Source of the DNA: Bacillota bacterium
GTDB taxonomy: Bacteria > Bacillota > Clostridia > Lachnospirales > Lachnospiraceae
DNA length: 64,000 nt
Assembly: GCA_023409535.1 (NCBI GenBank)
Contig: JAEYGZ010000036.1
Span: 62,001-126,000, forward strand
Direction of reading: 5' to 3'
Under the pieces are notes generated by a model. It searched no databases. It worked only from the letters and a program-made list of their open reading frames with translations, and was not told the origin of the DNA. A program made the position numbers and the translations under genes. Below are positions 17,269-26,718 of this stretch, piece by piece; the first letter of the stretch is position 1, and every line of letters starts with the position of its first letter.

Positions 17269-18219
17269 ATGAGTAGAAGAAAAAATGATGCTCCTGCTGG
17301 AACGAAATCTCTCGGTAAAAGAATTTATACTTACCGCTGGTTTTATGTAATGTTTATACCTGTGCTGATCTTTGCGGCAGTATTTTATTATGCGCCAATC
17401 CCCGGGATACGTTTTGCTTTTTATGACTATAAAGGATTTAAAGAACCTGTTTTTGTCGGGTTGAAGAATTTTGATAAGATGTTTTCCATGCCAGGCTTTT
17501 GGACTGCATTTCGAAATACGCTGGTATTAAGCATTTCAAAGCTGCTTTTAAATACTTTCATGGCAGTTGTTGTTTCATTATTATTAAATGAGATTATAAG
17601 TCTGAAGTTTAAAAAGGCGGCTCAGACAATTATATATTTACCCCATTTCATGTCCTGGGTAGTTACCGCGTCTGTATTTGCACTGATTACGTCTCCCACA
17701 CAGGCAGGGTTGGTGAATTCCATTTTAATTAATCTTGGTATTGTGGAGAAGGGATCGGAAATTTACTTTTTAGCCAGTAAGGTTTGGTGGACGCCGGTTT
17801 GGCTGATCGCCAATATATGGAAGGATACGGGCTGGAGTACTATTATTTATATGGCAACCTTATCCTCCATCAGTCCGGAGTTGTACGAAGCGGCTTCCAT
17901 CGATGGCGCGGCTCGTTTCCAGAAAATCAGATTTATCACAATACCTTCCTTAGCAAATACAATTATCGTTGTATTAATTCTTAACCTGGCGAAGGTTATG
18001 AACTTGTTTGAGTCAGTTTTTGTTATGCAAAACGATGCTGTTATGAGACAGTCAGATGTTATACAGACCTACATCTATTATCAGACCTTTAACAGCGGAG
18101 CATTGCCGAATTATGGATATTCCACTGCGGTGGGTCTGGTAAAATCCATCGTCGGCTGTATTCTGGTTATCATATGCAACCAAGCCAGCAAAAAAGTGCG
18201 CGGCACCGGTATTGTGTAG
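17269..18219 (+). CDS. Sugar ABC transporter permease (LplB/YteP type)
   Basis: A 316-residue inner membrane permease with six predicted spans. The EAA loop that contacts the ATPase is EAASIDGAARFQKIRFITIP near residue 206. The N-terminal TYRWFYVMFIPVLIFAAVFYYAPI segment is typical of LplB/YteP proteins. It forms a heterodimer with the next gene product and works with the upstream lipoprotein. The ATG is preceded by AAAGGAAGGATAGACC; spacing is on the long side. Specificity cannot be read from the permease. Confidence 0.92.
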   Translation: MSRRKNDAPAGTKSLGKRIYTYRWFYVMFIPVLIFAAVFYYAPIPGIRFAFYDYKGFKEPVFVGLKNFDKMFSMPGFWTAFRNTLVLSISKLLLNTFMAVVVSLLLNEIISLKFKKAAQTIIYLPHFMSWVVTASVFALITSPTQAGLVNSILINLGIVEKGSEIYFLASKVWWTPVWLIANIWKDTGWSTIIYMATLSSISPELYEAASIDGAARFQKIRFITIPSLANTIIVVLILNLAKVMNLFESVFVMQNDAVMRQSDVIQTYIYYQTFNSGALPNYGYSTAVGLVKSIVGCILVIICNQASKKVRGTGIV

Positions 18220-18234
18220 GGGGAGAGAAAAATT

Positions 18235-19071
18235 ATGAAGAAGAAGATAACTCCGTTTAATATAATATTGATATTGTTTTTTGCAGTGGTCTGCCTTATT
18301 ACAATTATACCTCTGTGGAAGGTTCTTATGGATTCCTTTAATTTAAAAACAGCTTACGGTATGAGGCTGCTGCCTGAGAAGTTTGGACTTGACGGCTATA
18401 TCTCCGTATTCAGTAATCCAACCTTATACCGTCCTCTTATGATTTCTTTTATCACTACCATTGCAGGTACCTTCGTCGGATTGACCCTGTCGACTCTGGG
18501 CGCATATGTGCTTATTCAGACCGAGATGCCCGGCCGTTCCTTTTTATCCGGGTTGTTACTGTTTACCATGATCTTTGAAGGCGGTATGATCCCTACCTAT
18601 TTGGTTATTAATAATCTGCATATGACAGATACCTTATGGTCCGTTATCTTGTTACCGGGTTTAAATGTATTTAATCTGGTGCTGATGCGTAATTTCTTCG
18701 ACGGAATTCCCAAGAGCTTATTTGAAGCCGCATCCATTGACGGATGTTCTCCGGTCGGTATTTTTTACAGAATCGTGCTTCCGCTGTCCAAGGCGGCATT
18801 GGCAGCCATTGGTCTGATGTTTGCAGTAGAATATTGGAATAATTATACCACTTACAAGTTATATATCGTTAATTCGGATTTTTATAATTTCCAGATGAAG
18901 CTGAGAAGTATCATTTTAGGCAGCGACTTACCGACAGCAATCGGAAATGCAACGGAGAACACAGTGAAGAATGCCGCTACCATAGTCGCAATTATTCCGT
19001 TTATGATTCTCTACCCGTTCTGCCAGAAATACTTTATCCAGGGTGTAAATATCGGAGCGGTAAAGGAATAA
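18235..19071 (+). CDS. Sugar ABC transporter permease (YtcP type)
   Basis: A 278-residue second permease, 15 bp after the first. Its EAA motif is EAASIDGCSPVGIFYRIVLP near residue 162. The N-terminus (FNIILILFFAVVCLITIIPLWKVLMDSFN) and the C-terminal motif YFIQGVNIGAVKE are characteristic of YtcP/YesQ proteins. Together with the LplB-like partner it forms the translocation pore for an oligosaccharide. The order binding protein, permease, permease, then hydrolases matches plant polysaccharide loci in Bacillus and Lachnospiraceae. Confidence 0.93.
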   Translation: MKKKITPFNIILILFFAVVCLITIIPLWKVLMDSFNLKTAYGMRLLPEKFGLDGYISVFSNPTLYRPLMISFITTIAGTFVGLTLSTLGAYVLIQTEMPGRSFLSGLLLFTMIFEGGMIPTYLVINNLHMTDTLWSVILLPGLNVFNLVLMRNFFDGIPKSLFEAASIDGCSPVGIFYRIVLPLSKAALAAIGLMFAVEYWNNYTTYKLYIVNSDFYNFQMKLRSIILGSDLPTAIGNATENTVKNAATIVAIIPFMILYPFCQKYFIQGVNIGAVKE

Positions 19072-19113
19072 CAGGAGGATATTCAATCATTCAGAGACTA
19101 GGGAGGAAATGCC

Positions 19114-19809
19114 ATGCCTGTAAGAATATTCTGGTCCGGAGATTCTACCGTAAAGCAGAATGATTTTACAACCTTTCCGCAGACGGGCATCGGACAGGGA
19201 ATGAGACTCTTTCTGAAAAAGGAAATCGAAATTGCCAATCATGCGGAGAATGGGCGCAGCACCAAAAGCTTCCTGGAGGAATCGCGCCTGGCAGCGATCT
19301 ATAATGAGATTTCTGCAGGGGACTTTTTATTTATCCAATTCGGACATAATGATGAGAAGGCAGCGGACCCAAGCCGATACACAGAGCCCTGGGGAGAATA
19401 TCAGGAGAATCTGGAGCGTTTTGTGAATGCGGCCAGGAATAAGAAAGCATATCCGTTGTTTATCACACCCTTGTGCCGAAGATGGTTCCTGGCGGACGGA
19501 ACACTGGATCCGGATATTCACGGAGCGTATCCAGAGGCAATGCTTGCGGCAGCAGCAAGACTTGAGGTTCCCTGTATTGATTTATTCCGGTCAAGTAAGG
19601 CGCTGCTTGAAGCAATGGGAGAAGAAGCAAGTAAGAAATTATTTATGAACCTGAAGCCCGGAGAGTATCCTAACTTTCCGGAGGGTCTTGAGGATAACAC
19701 ACACCTTCGGCAGGAAGGGGCGGCCGCTTTTGCCGGGTTAGTTGCGAAGGGCCTGAAGGACCTGGGCGGAAGGTATCGGGAGCTGCTGCTGTATCCCGAG
19801 AGATTATGA
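19114..19809 (+). CDS. CE12-type rhamnogalacturonan/pectin acetylesterase
   Basis: A 231-residue SGNH/GDSL hydrolase, close in size to Bacillus YesT. Catalytic blocks are GDST (Ser near 11), NHAENGRST (block II Gly and Asn region), GHND (block III Asn) and DNTHL (block V Asp and His near 194-197). CE12 enzymes remove acetyl groups from rhamnogalacturonan or xylan oligomers. There is no signal peptide, so it acts on imported oligosaccharides in the cytoplasm. GGGAGGAAATGCC precedes the ATG. The esterase is the best clue that the locus targets acetylated pectin side chains. Confidence 0.88.
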   Translation: MPVRIFWSGDSTVKQNDFTTFPQTGIGQGMRLFLKKEIEIANHAENGRSTKSFLEESRLAAIYNEISAGDFLFIQFGHNDEKAADPSRYTEPWGEYQENLERFVNAARNKKAYPLFITPLCRRWFLADGTLDPDIHGAYPEAMLAAAARLEVPCIDLFRSSKALLEAMGEEASKKLFMNLKPGEYPNFPEGLEDNTHLRQEGAAAFAGLVAKGLKDLGGRYRELLLYPERL

Positions 19810-19877
19810 TACTATTATTTCAACCGTCGGACCTATCTATGCTCCGATCACATAAAATATAAGTGGAGAAGCTTACC

Positions 19878-21455
19878 ATGCAGTATGAATTGTTATGGAA
19901 ATCAGACTTGGGAGATGGCACTTATCAAAACCCCATCCTTTTTGCCGACTATTCGGATCCGGATGTCATAAGGGTGGGGGATTTTTATTATATGACAGCT
20001 TCCAGCTTTAATTATACACCGGGTCTTCCCATATTAATTTCCAGAGACCTGGTTCATTGGGACCTGGTGAATTACGCGGTGGAGAATATTCCGTATCCGT
20101 CCTATGATAACCCCGCCCATGCCAGGGGAATATGGGCACCCGCGATCCGCTGGCACGATGATAAATTTTGGATATGTTACGGAATGCCGGATGAAGGCAT
20201 CTTTATGGTAACCGCGGAGGACCCTCTGGGCAAATGGAGCGATCCGCAGCTGCTGCTGGAGGGAAAGGGCTATATCGATCCCTGTCCCTTCTGGGAGGAG
20301 GACGGTACGGCATATATCGTCCATGGATATGCAAGAAGCAGAATCGGCTTTAAAAGCATATTAGGTATCTTCCCGATATCTCCGGATGGAACCCGGGCGA
20401 CCGGGGAGGATAAGTTTATTTATGACGGAACCAAAACACAGCCGACCATTGAGGGACCGAAGGTTTATAAAAGGAATGGCTGGTATTACATCTTTGCACC
20501 GGCAGGCGGGGTAAGGCCGGGATGGCAGACCGTACTGCGCGCAAGGAATATCTATGGACCCTATGAAGAGAAGATCGTAATGCATCAGGGGAGTACTGAG
20601 ATTAACGGCCCGCATCAGGGGGGATTAATTGATACCCCGGGGAAGGAAGAATGGTTTATCCATTTTCAGGACCGAGGGTTATACGGACGGATTACACACC
20701 TGCAGCCGGTGACCTGGGCAAAGGATTGGCCGGTGATCGGTGTGAATCCGGACGTGTCAGGCTGCGGGGAACCGTGTCTTGTTCATCGAAAGCCTCAGGG
20801 GCTTCCGGAAGTCAAGCCTGCCTATCTGCAAGCCTCCGATGATTTTAAGGATAAGAAGCCGGGGCTTCAGTGGCAATGGCTGGGCAATCACAACGAGAGC
20901 TTCTATTCACTCACGGATCAGGAAGGCAGTTTGAGGCTTTTTAGTCTGAATCCTTCCGGAGCTTCGCCGGTAACGCTATGGCAGTCCTCCAATGTATTGA
21001 CCCAGAAGCTGGTCTGTCCTGCCTTTTCCTGCGAGATTAAGATGGATATTTCCGGCTTAAGGGAGGAAGAACAGGCAGGATGTGTCATGATGGGAGGACA
21101 GTATGTATATTTGGCGGTCAGAAAGCAGGAAGGCAGGCTGTACCTGGTATATGCAGCATCAACCGGAAACGGTGAGGTCAGAGAGGAAAATGCAATTATG
21201 AAGATGAGAATAGCATCTGATACCGGCAGTGTTTTATTTCGATTAATTTTACGCCGGGAGCAGGAGCGGGCGGTGGTACGCATGTATTACTGCCTGGAGG
21301 GTGATTTCTTTGTGGATACCGGACATACCTTCCTTCCGTCTGACCATACCTGGGTGGGAGCAAAGCTTGGGCTGTTTGCGGTTGCTCTGGACAATTCGGC
21401 TGATCACGGGTATGCGGATTTTGAGTATATCAGGGTGGAGGCACTTGAGGCTTAG
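19878..21455 (+). CDS. Intracellular GH43 glycosidase (beta-xylosidase/alpha-arabinofuranosidase, subfamily 12-like)
   Basis: A 525-residue enzyme without signal peptide. The ATG at 19878 has GGAG 10 bases upstream; a GTG five codons earlier would overlap that site. The five-bladed propeller spans residues 1-300, with YSDPDVIRVGDFYYM (general base Asp), GYIDPCPFWEEDG (pKa-modulating Asp) and TIEGPKVYKRNGWYYI (general acid Glu). Residues about 320-525 form a beta-sandwich (YLQASDDFKDKKPGLQWQW). The sequence resembles GH43 subfamily 12, often found with pectin or arabinoxylan loci; the subfamily call is from memory. It should remove Ara or Xyl residues from imported oligomers. Confidence 0.9.
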   Translation: MQYELLWKSDLGDGTYQNPILFADYSDPDVIRVGDFYYMTASSFNYTPGLPILISRDLVHWDLVNYAVENIPYPSYDNPAHARGIWAPAIRWHDDKFWICYGMPDEGIFMVTAEDPLGKWSDPQLLLEGKGYIDPCPFWEEDGTAYIVHGYARSRIGFKSILGIFPISPDGTRATGEDKFIYDGTKTQPTIEGPKVYKRNGWYYIFAPAGGVRPGWQTVLRARNIYGPYEEKIVMHQGSTEINGPHQGGLIDTPGKEEWFIHFQDRGLYGRITHLQPVTWAKDWPVIGVNPDVSGCGEPCLVHRKPQGLPEVKPAYLQASDDFKDKKPGLQWQWLGNHNESFYSLTDQEGSLRLFSLNPSGASPVTLWQSSNVLTQKLVCPAFSCEIKMDISGLREEEQAGCVMMGGQYVYLAVRKQEGRLYLVYAASTGNGEVREENAIMKMRIASDTGSVLFRLILRREQERAVVRMYYCLEGDFFVDTGHTFLPSDHTWVGAKLGLFAVALDNSADHGYADFEYIRVEALEA

Positions 21456-21509
21456 GTTAAAACTGCAGAAATAGTTATGCTGAAAGGATAGAAGAATGGA
21501 GATGGCTTG

Positions 21510-23423
21510 GTGATTAACCTGAAGAACGCAATCGAAAAACAGGATTTGGCATTGGTAAAGGAGCTGCTGATCAAGGAACCTTCCGGTATTGATCCTATGG
21601 AGGAGCAGGGTATTCCCTTGAGCCTTGCGGCAGCAGAAACCGGGAATTTGGAGCTTGTCAAATACATAGTGGAGTATTCCAGGGCAAGTATGAATACAAC
21701 GGATTACAGAAACCGGAACATACTACATTATGCGGCAATGTCCGGTGATATTCCGTTGTCCCGGTATCTTATTGAAAAGGTTGGAATGTCCGTGGTATCA
21801 CCGGATATTGATTTGGTGACACCCTTTGATATCGCCCGGGAACGGGGACACAGGGAGCTGGAGAATTATTATGAAGAGGTGTGTGGTGCTTCCTTGGACG
21901 GGATGTACCGTAATCCCGTCCGGACCGGTATGTTTCCCGATCCTTCCGTCGTAAGAGCCGGAGAAGATTATTACATGGTAAATTCTTCTTTCATCTTCTT
22001 TCCCTGCATTCCGATCTCCCACTCCAGGGATTTAATCCACTGGCGGATCATCGGGCATGCGATTACCAATCCGGAATGGGCGTACCTTGATGACCTGGAG
22101 GGCGGCCGCGGGTATTGGGCACCGGATATTTCTTATTATGAAGGCAGATTTTATATTACCGCCACCTATCGCTTGAATGATACCGGAACAGTTTATCGCA
22201 GACAGATGGTGGTTTCCTCGGACAGACCGGAGGGACCTTACAGTAAGCCCGCCTTTATTGATGAGGATGGAATTGATCCGTCGATTTTTAATGATGAGGA
22301 TGGAAGAAGATATCTGCTTCTTAACCGCGGTGCAAGAATACTGGAGCTTGATAAGACAGCCACAGAGCAGAGATCGGAGGCAAGGCTGTTATATTACGGG
22401 GACAACAAAAGAGCACCGGAAGGCCCGCACCTTCTGAAAAAGGACGGTTATTATTATTTGTTTCTTGCGGAGGGAGGCACCGGTCCGGGCCACCGGATTA
22501 CGGTAGCACGGTCAAGGACACTGTATGGTAATTATGAACCCTGCCCCTATAATCCGATTATGCGGCAGAAGGATAATAAGGCCGGTATTCAGCGCTGCGG
22601 ACATGGGAAGCCGGTTATGACCCAGAAGGGCGAATGGTTTATGGTTTATCTCTGCGGCAGAATGGTGGAGGGTAAGTATAGCATTCTTGGCAGGGAGACA
22701 GCCCTGGATCCGATTACCTGGACTGCGGACGGCTGGCCAGTGGTAAATAACCTGAAGGGTCCCAGCGCGCTGCAGGTTAAGCCGGACTTACCGGAATGTG
22801 TTTGGGACGGCAGTGACCGGGATGAATTTGATGGGGAGGTGTTGAGTCCGGAATGGATGTCTCCCAGGCCGCCGGAAGCAGGAGGCTATAGATTCATGGA
22901 GGGTAAGCTGTGGATCAGGGGAAGCAGAGCACCGTTAAGCTCCGGGGCTGCCCGTAATATTGTATTAAGGCGGCAGAAGCATTTTACATTCACAGCAGAG
23001 GCCCTAATGGGACCGGCACAGCTGATTCAGGGACAGGATGCGGGCATTACCTGCTATTATGATGAGAACACCTGGTTAAAGCTCGGCGTGTTTGCCATGG
23101 AGGACGCAAGCTTACAGCTGAAGGTAACGGAGCATATCGGCAGCCTGGACCGGGAGGCTGCGGCTTCAGCACAGGTAAGCTTGTACCGTGGGATATATCT
23201 GCGAATAAAGACCTCTTATCTTCAAAGGGAATTCTACTATAGCCTGGATGGTGAAAATTATATTCACCTGGTAACCTTGAATAAAGTAAATTATCTGTGT
23301 GATGAAGGAATCACCATGGGCAAACGCTTTACGGGAGCGATGGTGGGAATGTATGCCTATGGAGGACATGAAGCATTGGAAGTGCCTTTTGAATATTTTC
23401 ATTATTCCGGAGGAGTACAATGA
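21510..23423 (+). CDS. Ankyrin-repeat/GH43 fusion protein
   Basis: A 637-residue protein that joins two unrelated parts in one frame. Residues 1-125 are three to four ankyrin repeats (SLAAAETGNLELVKYIVEYS; RNILHYAAMSGDIPLSRYLI; TPFDIARERGHRELENYY). Residues 130-440 are a GH43 propeller (FPDPSVVRAGEDYYMVNSS general base Asp; GIDPSIFNDEDG; APEGPHLLKKDG general acid Glu), subfamily 11-like. The rest is a C-terminal beta-sandwich. The likely start is GTG at 21510, 8 bases after GGAG; a TTG at 21507 is possible. There is no signal peptide, so it is cytoplasmic. Its stop overlaps the next start (ATGA). The ankyrin part suggests a protein-docking role. Confidence 0.88.
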   Translation: MINLKNAIEKQDLALVKELLIKEPSGIDPMEEQGIPLSLAAAETGNLELVKYIVEYSRASMNTTDYRNRNILHYAAMSGDIPLSRYLIEKVGMSVVSPDIDLVTPFDIARERGHRELENYYEEVCGASLDGMYRNPVRTGMFPDPSVVRAGEDYYMVNSSFIFFPCIPISHSRDLIHWRIIGHAITNPEWAYLDDLEGGRGYWAPDISYYEGRFYITATYRLNDTGTVYRRQMVVSSDRPEGPYSKPAFIDEDGIDPSIFNDEDGRRYLLLNRGARILELDKTATEQRSEARLLYYGDNKRAPEGPHLLKKDGYYYLFLAEGGTGPGHRITVARSRTLYGNYEPCPYNPIMRQKDNKAGIQRCGHGKPVMTQKGEWFMVYLCGRMVEGKYSILGRETALDPITWTADGWPVVNNLKGPSALQVKPDLPECVWDGSDRDEFDGEVLSPEWMSPRPPEAGGYRFMEGKLWIRGSRAPLSSGAARNIVLRRQKHFTFTAEALMGPAQLIQGQDAGITCYYDENTWLKLGVFAMEDASLQLKVTEHIGSLDREAAASAQVSLYRGIYLRIKTSYLQREFYYSLDGENYIHLVTLNKVNYLCDEGITMGKRFTGAMVGMYAYGGHEALEVPFEYFHYSGGVQ

Positions 23424-25210
23424 GCAGACAGGATGAGAAACATACACAGACAGAAGACATCTTTATGGACAGCTTTGAAAAATATAAGAATCACAGAATT
23501 AAGATCTTGCTTTCCCTATATCAGGGCAATTATTATAAGTTCCTGTTATCCGCCGTCTTTTATACGATTAAGCACAGCCCCTCCTGGGTTATGCCTATTG
23601 TGATTGCCAATATTATCAATTGTATTACAAAACGCAGCACGGATGCGGTGCATATTATCATTCTGAATGCGGCGATCATCTGTGTTTTGATTGTTTTAAA
23701 TGTTCCTATGAATTATCTGCATGTTCATTTTCGCAGCCGTGCAATCCGTTATGTTGAGGCAGGCTTGCGAAGTGCGCTTGTAAGAAAGCTGCAGCAGCTT
23801 TCCATCTCCTATCATAAGGAGATGCAGGCGGGCCGGCTCCAGTCAAAGGTAATGCGGGATGTGGAGGCGGTGGAAAATTTGTCTTCCCAATTATTTGTAA
23901 ATTTGCTGAATATCGCTATTAATATTGCGGTTGCCTTGGGGATTACCGCCTTTAAAAATCTGATTATATTTACCTTTTTTCTGCTGACCATCCCTGTGGC
24001 CGCCGTTACCATTGTTGTATTTCGTAATCGCATTAAGGTGCAAAATCATAGGTTTCGAAGGGAAATCGAAGCCACCTCCGCAAAGGTGATTGAGATGGAG
24101 GATATGATACCGGTAACCAGGGCCCATGCAATGGAGAAAATAGAAGTGAAGAAGATGGAGACGCTGGTTCGCAATATCGCGGAGGAAGGATATCGTTTGG
24201 ATATCATTCAGGCGAATTTCGGCTCGGTCAGCTGGGCAATCTTCCAGCTGTTCCAGGTGGGATGTCTGATCTTTACCGGGATGCTGGTGCTTCAGAACAA
24301 GCTGCTGGCCGGTGATGTCATACTTTATCAGAGCTATTTTACAACCATCGTCAGCCAGGTATCTGCTTTGCTGACTCTGCTGCCTACCATCGCAAAGGGA
24401 ATGGAGTCTGTCTCCAGTATCGGAGAGGTGCTGAATGCCCATGATATTGAGAAGCACAGCGGAAAACCGAAGGTTAAGGACATTCATGGAGCCTATGAAT
24501 TCAGGGATTTACAGTTCAGCTATGGCGGTACGGAAAAGAGTGTATTGAACGGTTTGAATATAAAGGTAAATGCCGGAGAAACCGTTGCGCTGGTAGGAGA
24601 GTCAGGTGCCGGAAAGTCCACGATACTCAATCTGGTCATAGGCTTTCTGATGCCGACCGGCGGAGAGCTGCGGGTAGACGGATATGATTTAAAGGACATT
24701 AATCTTCGAAGCTATCGCAGGCATATTGCGGTAGTTCCGCAGGATACGATCCTGTTCTCCGGTTCCGTCAGAGATAATATTACCTATGGTTTGCCCTCTG
24801 TCACAGAGGAACAGCTTGCCAGGGTCATCAAAGCGGCTAATCTGACGGACGTAATCCATAGCTTGCCGGAGGGTCTTGATACCCTGATCGGTGACAGGGG
24901 CAATAAGCTGTCGGGCGGACAGCGTCAGCGAATCTCCATCGCCCGTGCCCTGATCCGCGACCCCAAGGTGATCATCTTTGATGAAGCAACCTCAGCACTG
25001 GACAGCGTCTCTGAGAAATTAATTCTTGATGCCCTGGGAAATCTCATTCATGGAAGGACGACCTTCATTGTGGCACACCGGTTATCCACCATTCGTAAGG
25101 CGGATAAAATCTGCGTACTGCGGGAGGGCGTCTGTGCTGAGTTTGGTACCTATGAAGAGCTGATGGCATTGCAGGGAGAATTCTATCTGATGAAGGCATT
25201 ACAGGCATAG
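23420..25210 (+). CDS. ABC exporter, fused permease-ATPase (MsbA/MDR type)
   Basis: A 596-residue half-transporter. Residues 40-320 hold six membrane spans; residues 345-596 are the ATPase with Walker A GESGAGKST, signature LSGGQRQR, Walker B VIIFDEATSALD and the H-loop AHRLSTIRKAD. It starts with ATG overlapping the stop of the GH43 fusion, with GGAGGAG just before, so translation is coupled. Homodimeric exporters of this class move lipids, peptides or drugs. An exporter at the end of a sugar import operon is odd; possible roles are efflux of a toxic intermediate or use in a separate envelope task. Substrate unknown. Confidence 0.92.
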   Translation: MSRQDEKHTQTEDIFMDSFEKYKNHRIKILLSLYQGNYYKFLLSAVFYTIKHSPSWVMPIVIANIINCITKRSTDAVHIIILNAAIICVLIVLNVPMNYLHVHFRSRAIRYVEAGLRSALVRKLQQLSISYHKEMQAGRLQSKVMRDVEAVENLSSQLFVNLLNIAINIAVALGITAFKNLIIFTFFLLTIPVAAVTIVVFRNRIKVQNHRFRREIEATSAKVIEMEDMIPVTRAHAMEKIEVKKMETLVRNIAEEGYRLDIIQANFGSVSWAIFQLFQVGCLIFTGMLVLQNKLLAGDVILYQSYFTTIVSQVSALLTLLPTIAKGMESVSSIGEVLNAHDIEKHSGKPKVKDIHGAYEFRDLQFSYGGTEKSVLNGLNIKVNAGETVALVGESGAGKSTILNLVIGFLMPTGGELRVDGYDLKDINLRSYRRHIAVVPQDTILFSGSVRDNITYGLPSVTEEQLARVIKAANLTDVIHSLPEGLDTLIGDRGNKLSGGQRQRISIARALIRDPKVIIFDEATSALDSVSEKLILDALGNLIHGRTTFIVAHRLSTIRKADKICVLREGVCAEFGTYEELMALQGEFYLMKALQA

Positions 25211-25236
25211 CTCACAGCATACAAAGATACGGTGGT

Positions 25237-26688
25237 TTATTCCTGCCTGCCTGAGCATGTTCCATAGAAATATCCGCTAAACTCATTAAAATAAGTTTCT
25301 TCTATCTTTTTCATGAATACCGTAACCGTATGATTACGAAATACCAGCTTGCAATGGACGGAACCGACGCATTCATCAATCAGATGACTTTTGATATATA
25401 GGGTATCCTCGGCCAGCCAGCAGCCTGAGGCGGCGCACCTCTGAGCATAAATCGGGAAGGAACCGGTAACCATATGACCCAGTCCAAAGTGCAGGGTAAG
25501 ACTTTGGTCCTCCCAGCCGATATTCAACCGTCCTTCCTGATGCTCCGTATCAAATTCCAATAACAGGGAGGTAAAGCCGGAAGAATTTTTTTGAAGTTGA
25601 TAGCTAAGCCCCTGTATCTCTGACATCAGCGAAGAAGTGCTGTTTCCGTCCAGAGGTTTAATGGATAGCTGCCGGAGGAGCCCCTTTAGCTTTTGCTGCT
25701 CCCCGGGATCTGCAGGCAGGGTGCTTTCTGTAAGATAGGGCAATACTTCCTCATACAGGGTGTTATAAATGGTCTGGTTACCCCCTTGTATTCCCTGGGT
25801 ATCCCCGGTGGTAACACAGATAAAATCATAACCAGGAAGACAGATCGCCAGTTGGCCTCCCATACCATAGCAGGCAAAGCCATCCTGACTGATCCGCCAG
25901 AATTGATATCCGTAACCCTGACATTCTTCCCGGGCAGCACCGTTCATCAGGGTATCGGCTTGCTGAGAAACCGCTTCCCTGATATACCAATCCGGTAAAA
26001 GCTGTGTACCGCCTAAATTGCCGTTATTCATAATAATAAGTGCAAAGAGCAGCAAATCCTTCGGTGTTGCCATTAAGCCGCTGCCACCCATGGATATTCC
26101 GAAAGGATCTTTAATCATATATGCCTGTGTACTAAATCCGGCGTGGGTAAGAAAACGGTCCCGCAGGTAATCCAGCATCGGTTTTTCAGCAAGCCGCTCC
26201 ACCAGAGCACAAAGGGTATGACTGGAAGAGGTGTCATAATTGAAGACTGTGCCGGGCTGATGGCTGGGTTCGGTGATAAAGAAGCTTTCCACCCAGTCCC
26301 GCTCCGGATGCAGCTTATAGGTCGTACCGGTATGACAGGTCTGCATTTTCAGCATATCCCTTATTGTCATCCGGGCAATCCAGGGATGTATCTGATGCGG
26401 AAGCTTGTCCGGGAAATATTGAATGACAGGATCATCTAAGGAGATTCGGCCTTCCTCTGCCATTAGGCCGATGGCAGCAGAGGTGAAGCTTTTGCTCACG
26501 GAGAACATGCGGTGCAGGGTATCGGCATCATAGGGAGCATAATAACCTTCTGTGATTAATTTACCATGCCTTGTCATCAGAATACTGTGCATGGGGATCT
26601 GATACTTTTCTAATTTTTTGATAAAATGGCAGATCGCCCTTGACGGTACTCCTACATCCTCGGGTGCTGCACAGGGGAATTGATGCAT
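25237..26688 (-). CDS. Serine hydrolase of the beta-lactamase/class C family
   Basis: A 483-residue protein. The N-terminal 340 residues are a class C beta-lactamase-like domain with SVSK (SxxK nucleophile, near residue 68) and NYDTSSSH at the YxN-loop position. The Tyr is kept but the usual Asn is replaced, which argues against beta-lactam hydrolysis and for esterase or peptidase activity. Residues 370-475 form a C-terminal beta domain. No signal peptide is present, so it is cytoplasmic. It is the third gene of the minus-strand LacI-AraC operon, 30 bp after the AraC gene, and so may deesterify imported oligosaccharides of the neighbouring locus. Confidence 0.85.
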   Translation of the reverse strand: MHQFPCAAPEDVGVPSRAICHFIKKLEKYQIPMHSILMTRHGKLITEGYYAPYDADTLHRMFSVSKSFTSAAIGLMAEEGRISLDDPVIQYFPDKLPHQIHPWIARMTIRDMLKMQTCHTGTTYKLHPERDWVESFFITEPSHQPGTVFNYDTSSSHTLCALVERLAEKPMLDYLRDRFLTHAGFSTQAYMIKDPFGISMGGSGLMATPKDLLLFALIIMNNGNLGGTQLLPDWYIREAVSQQADTLMNGAAREECQGYGYQFWRISQDGFACYGMGGQLAICLPGYDFICVTTGDTQGIQGGNQTIYNTLYEEVLPYLTESTLPADPGEQQKLKGLLRQLSIKPLDGNSTSSLMSEIQGLSYQLQKNSSGFTSLLLEFDTEHQEGRLNIGWEDQSLTLHFGLGHMVTGSFPIYAQRCAASGCWLAEDTLYIKSHLIDECVGSVHCKLVFRNHTVTVFMKKIEETYFNEFSGYFYGTCSGRQE

Positions 26689-26718
26689 GGCCGATACTCC
26701 TTTCTGATACTGAAAAAT

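Noticed and set aside
25237..26688. Antibiotic-resistance beta-lactamase
   Set aside because: No signal peptide, YxN Asn missing, and the operon context is carbohydrate use.
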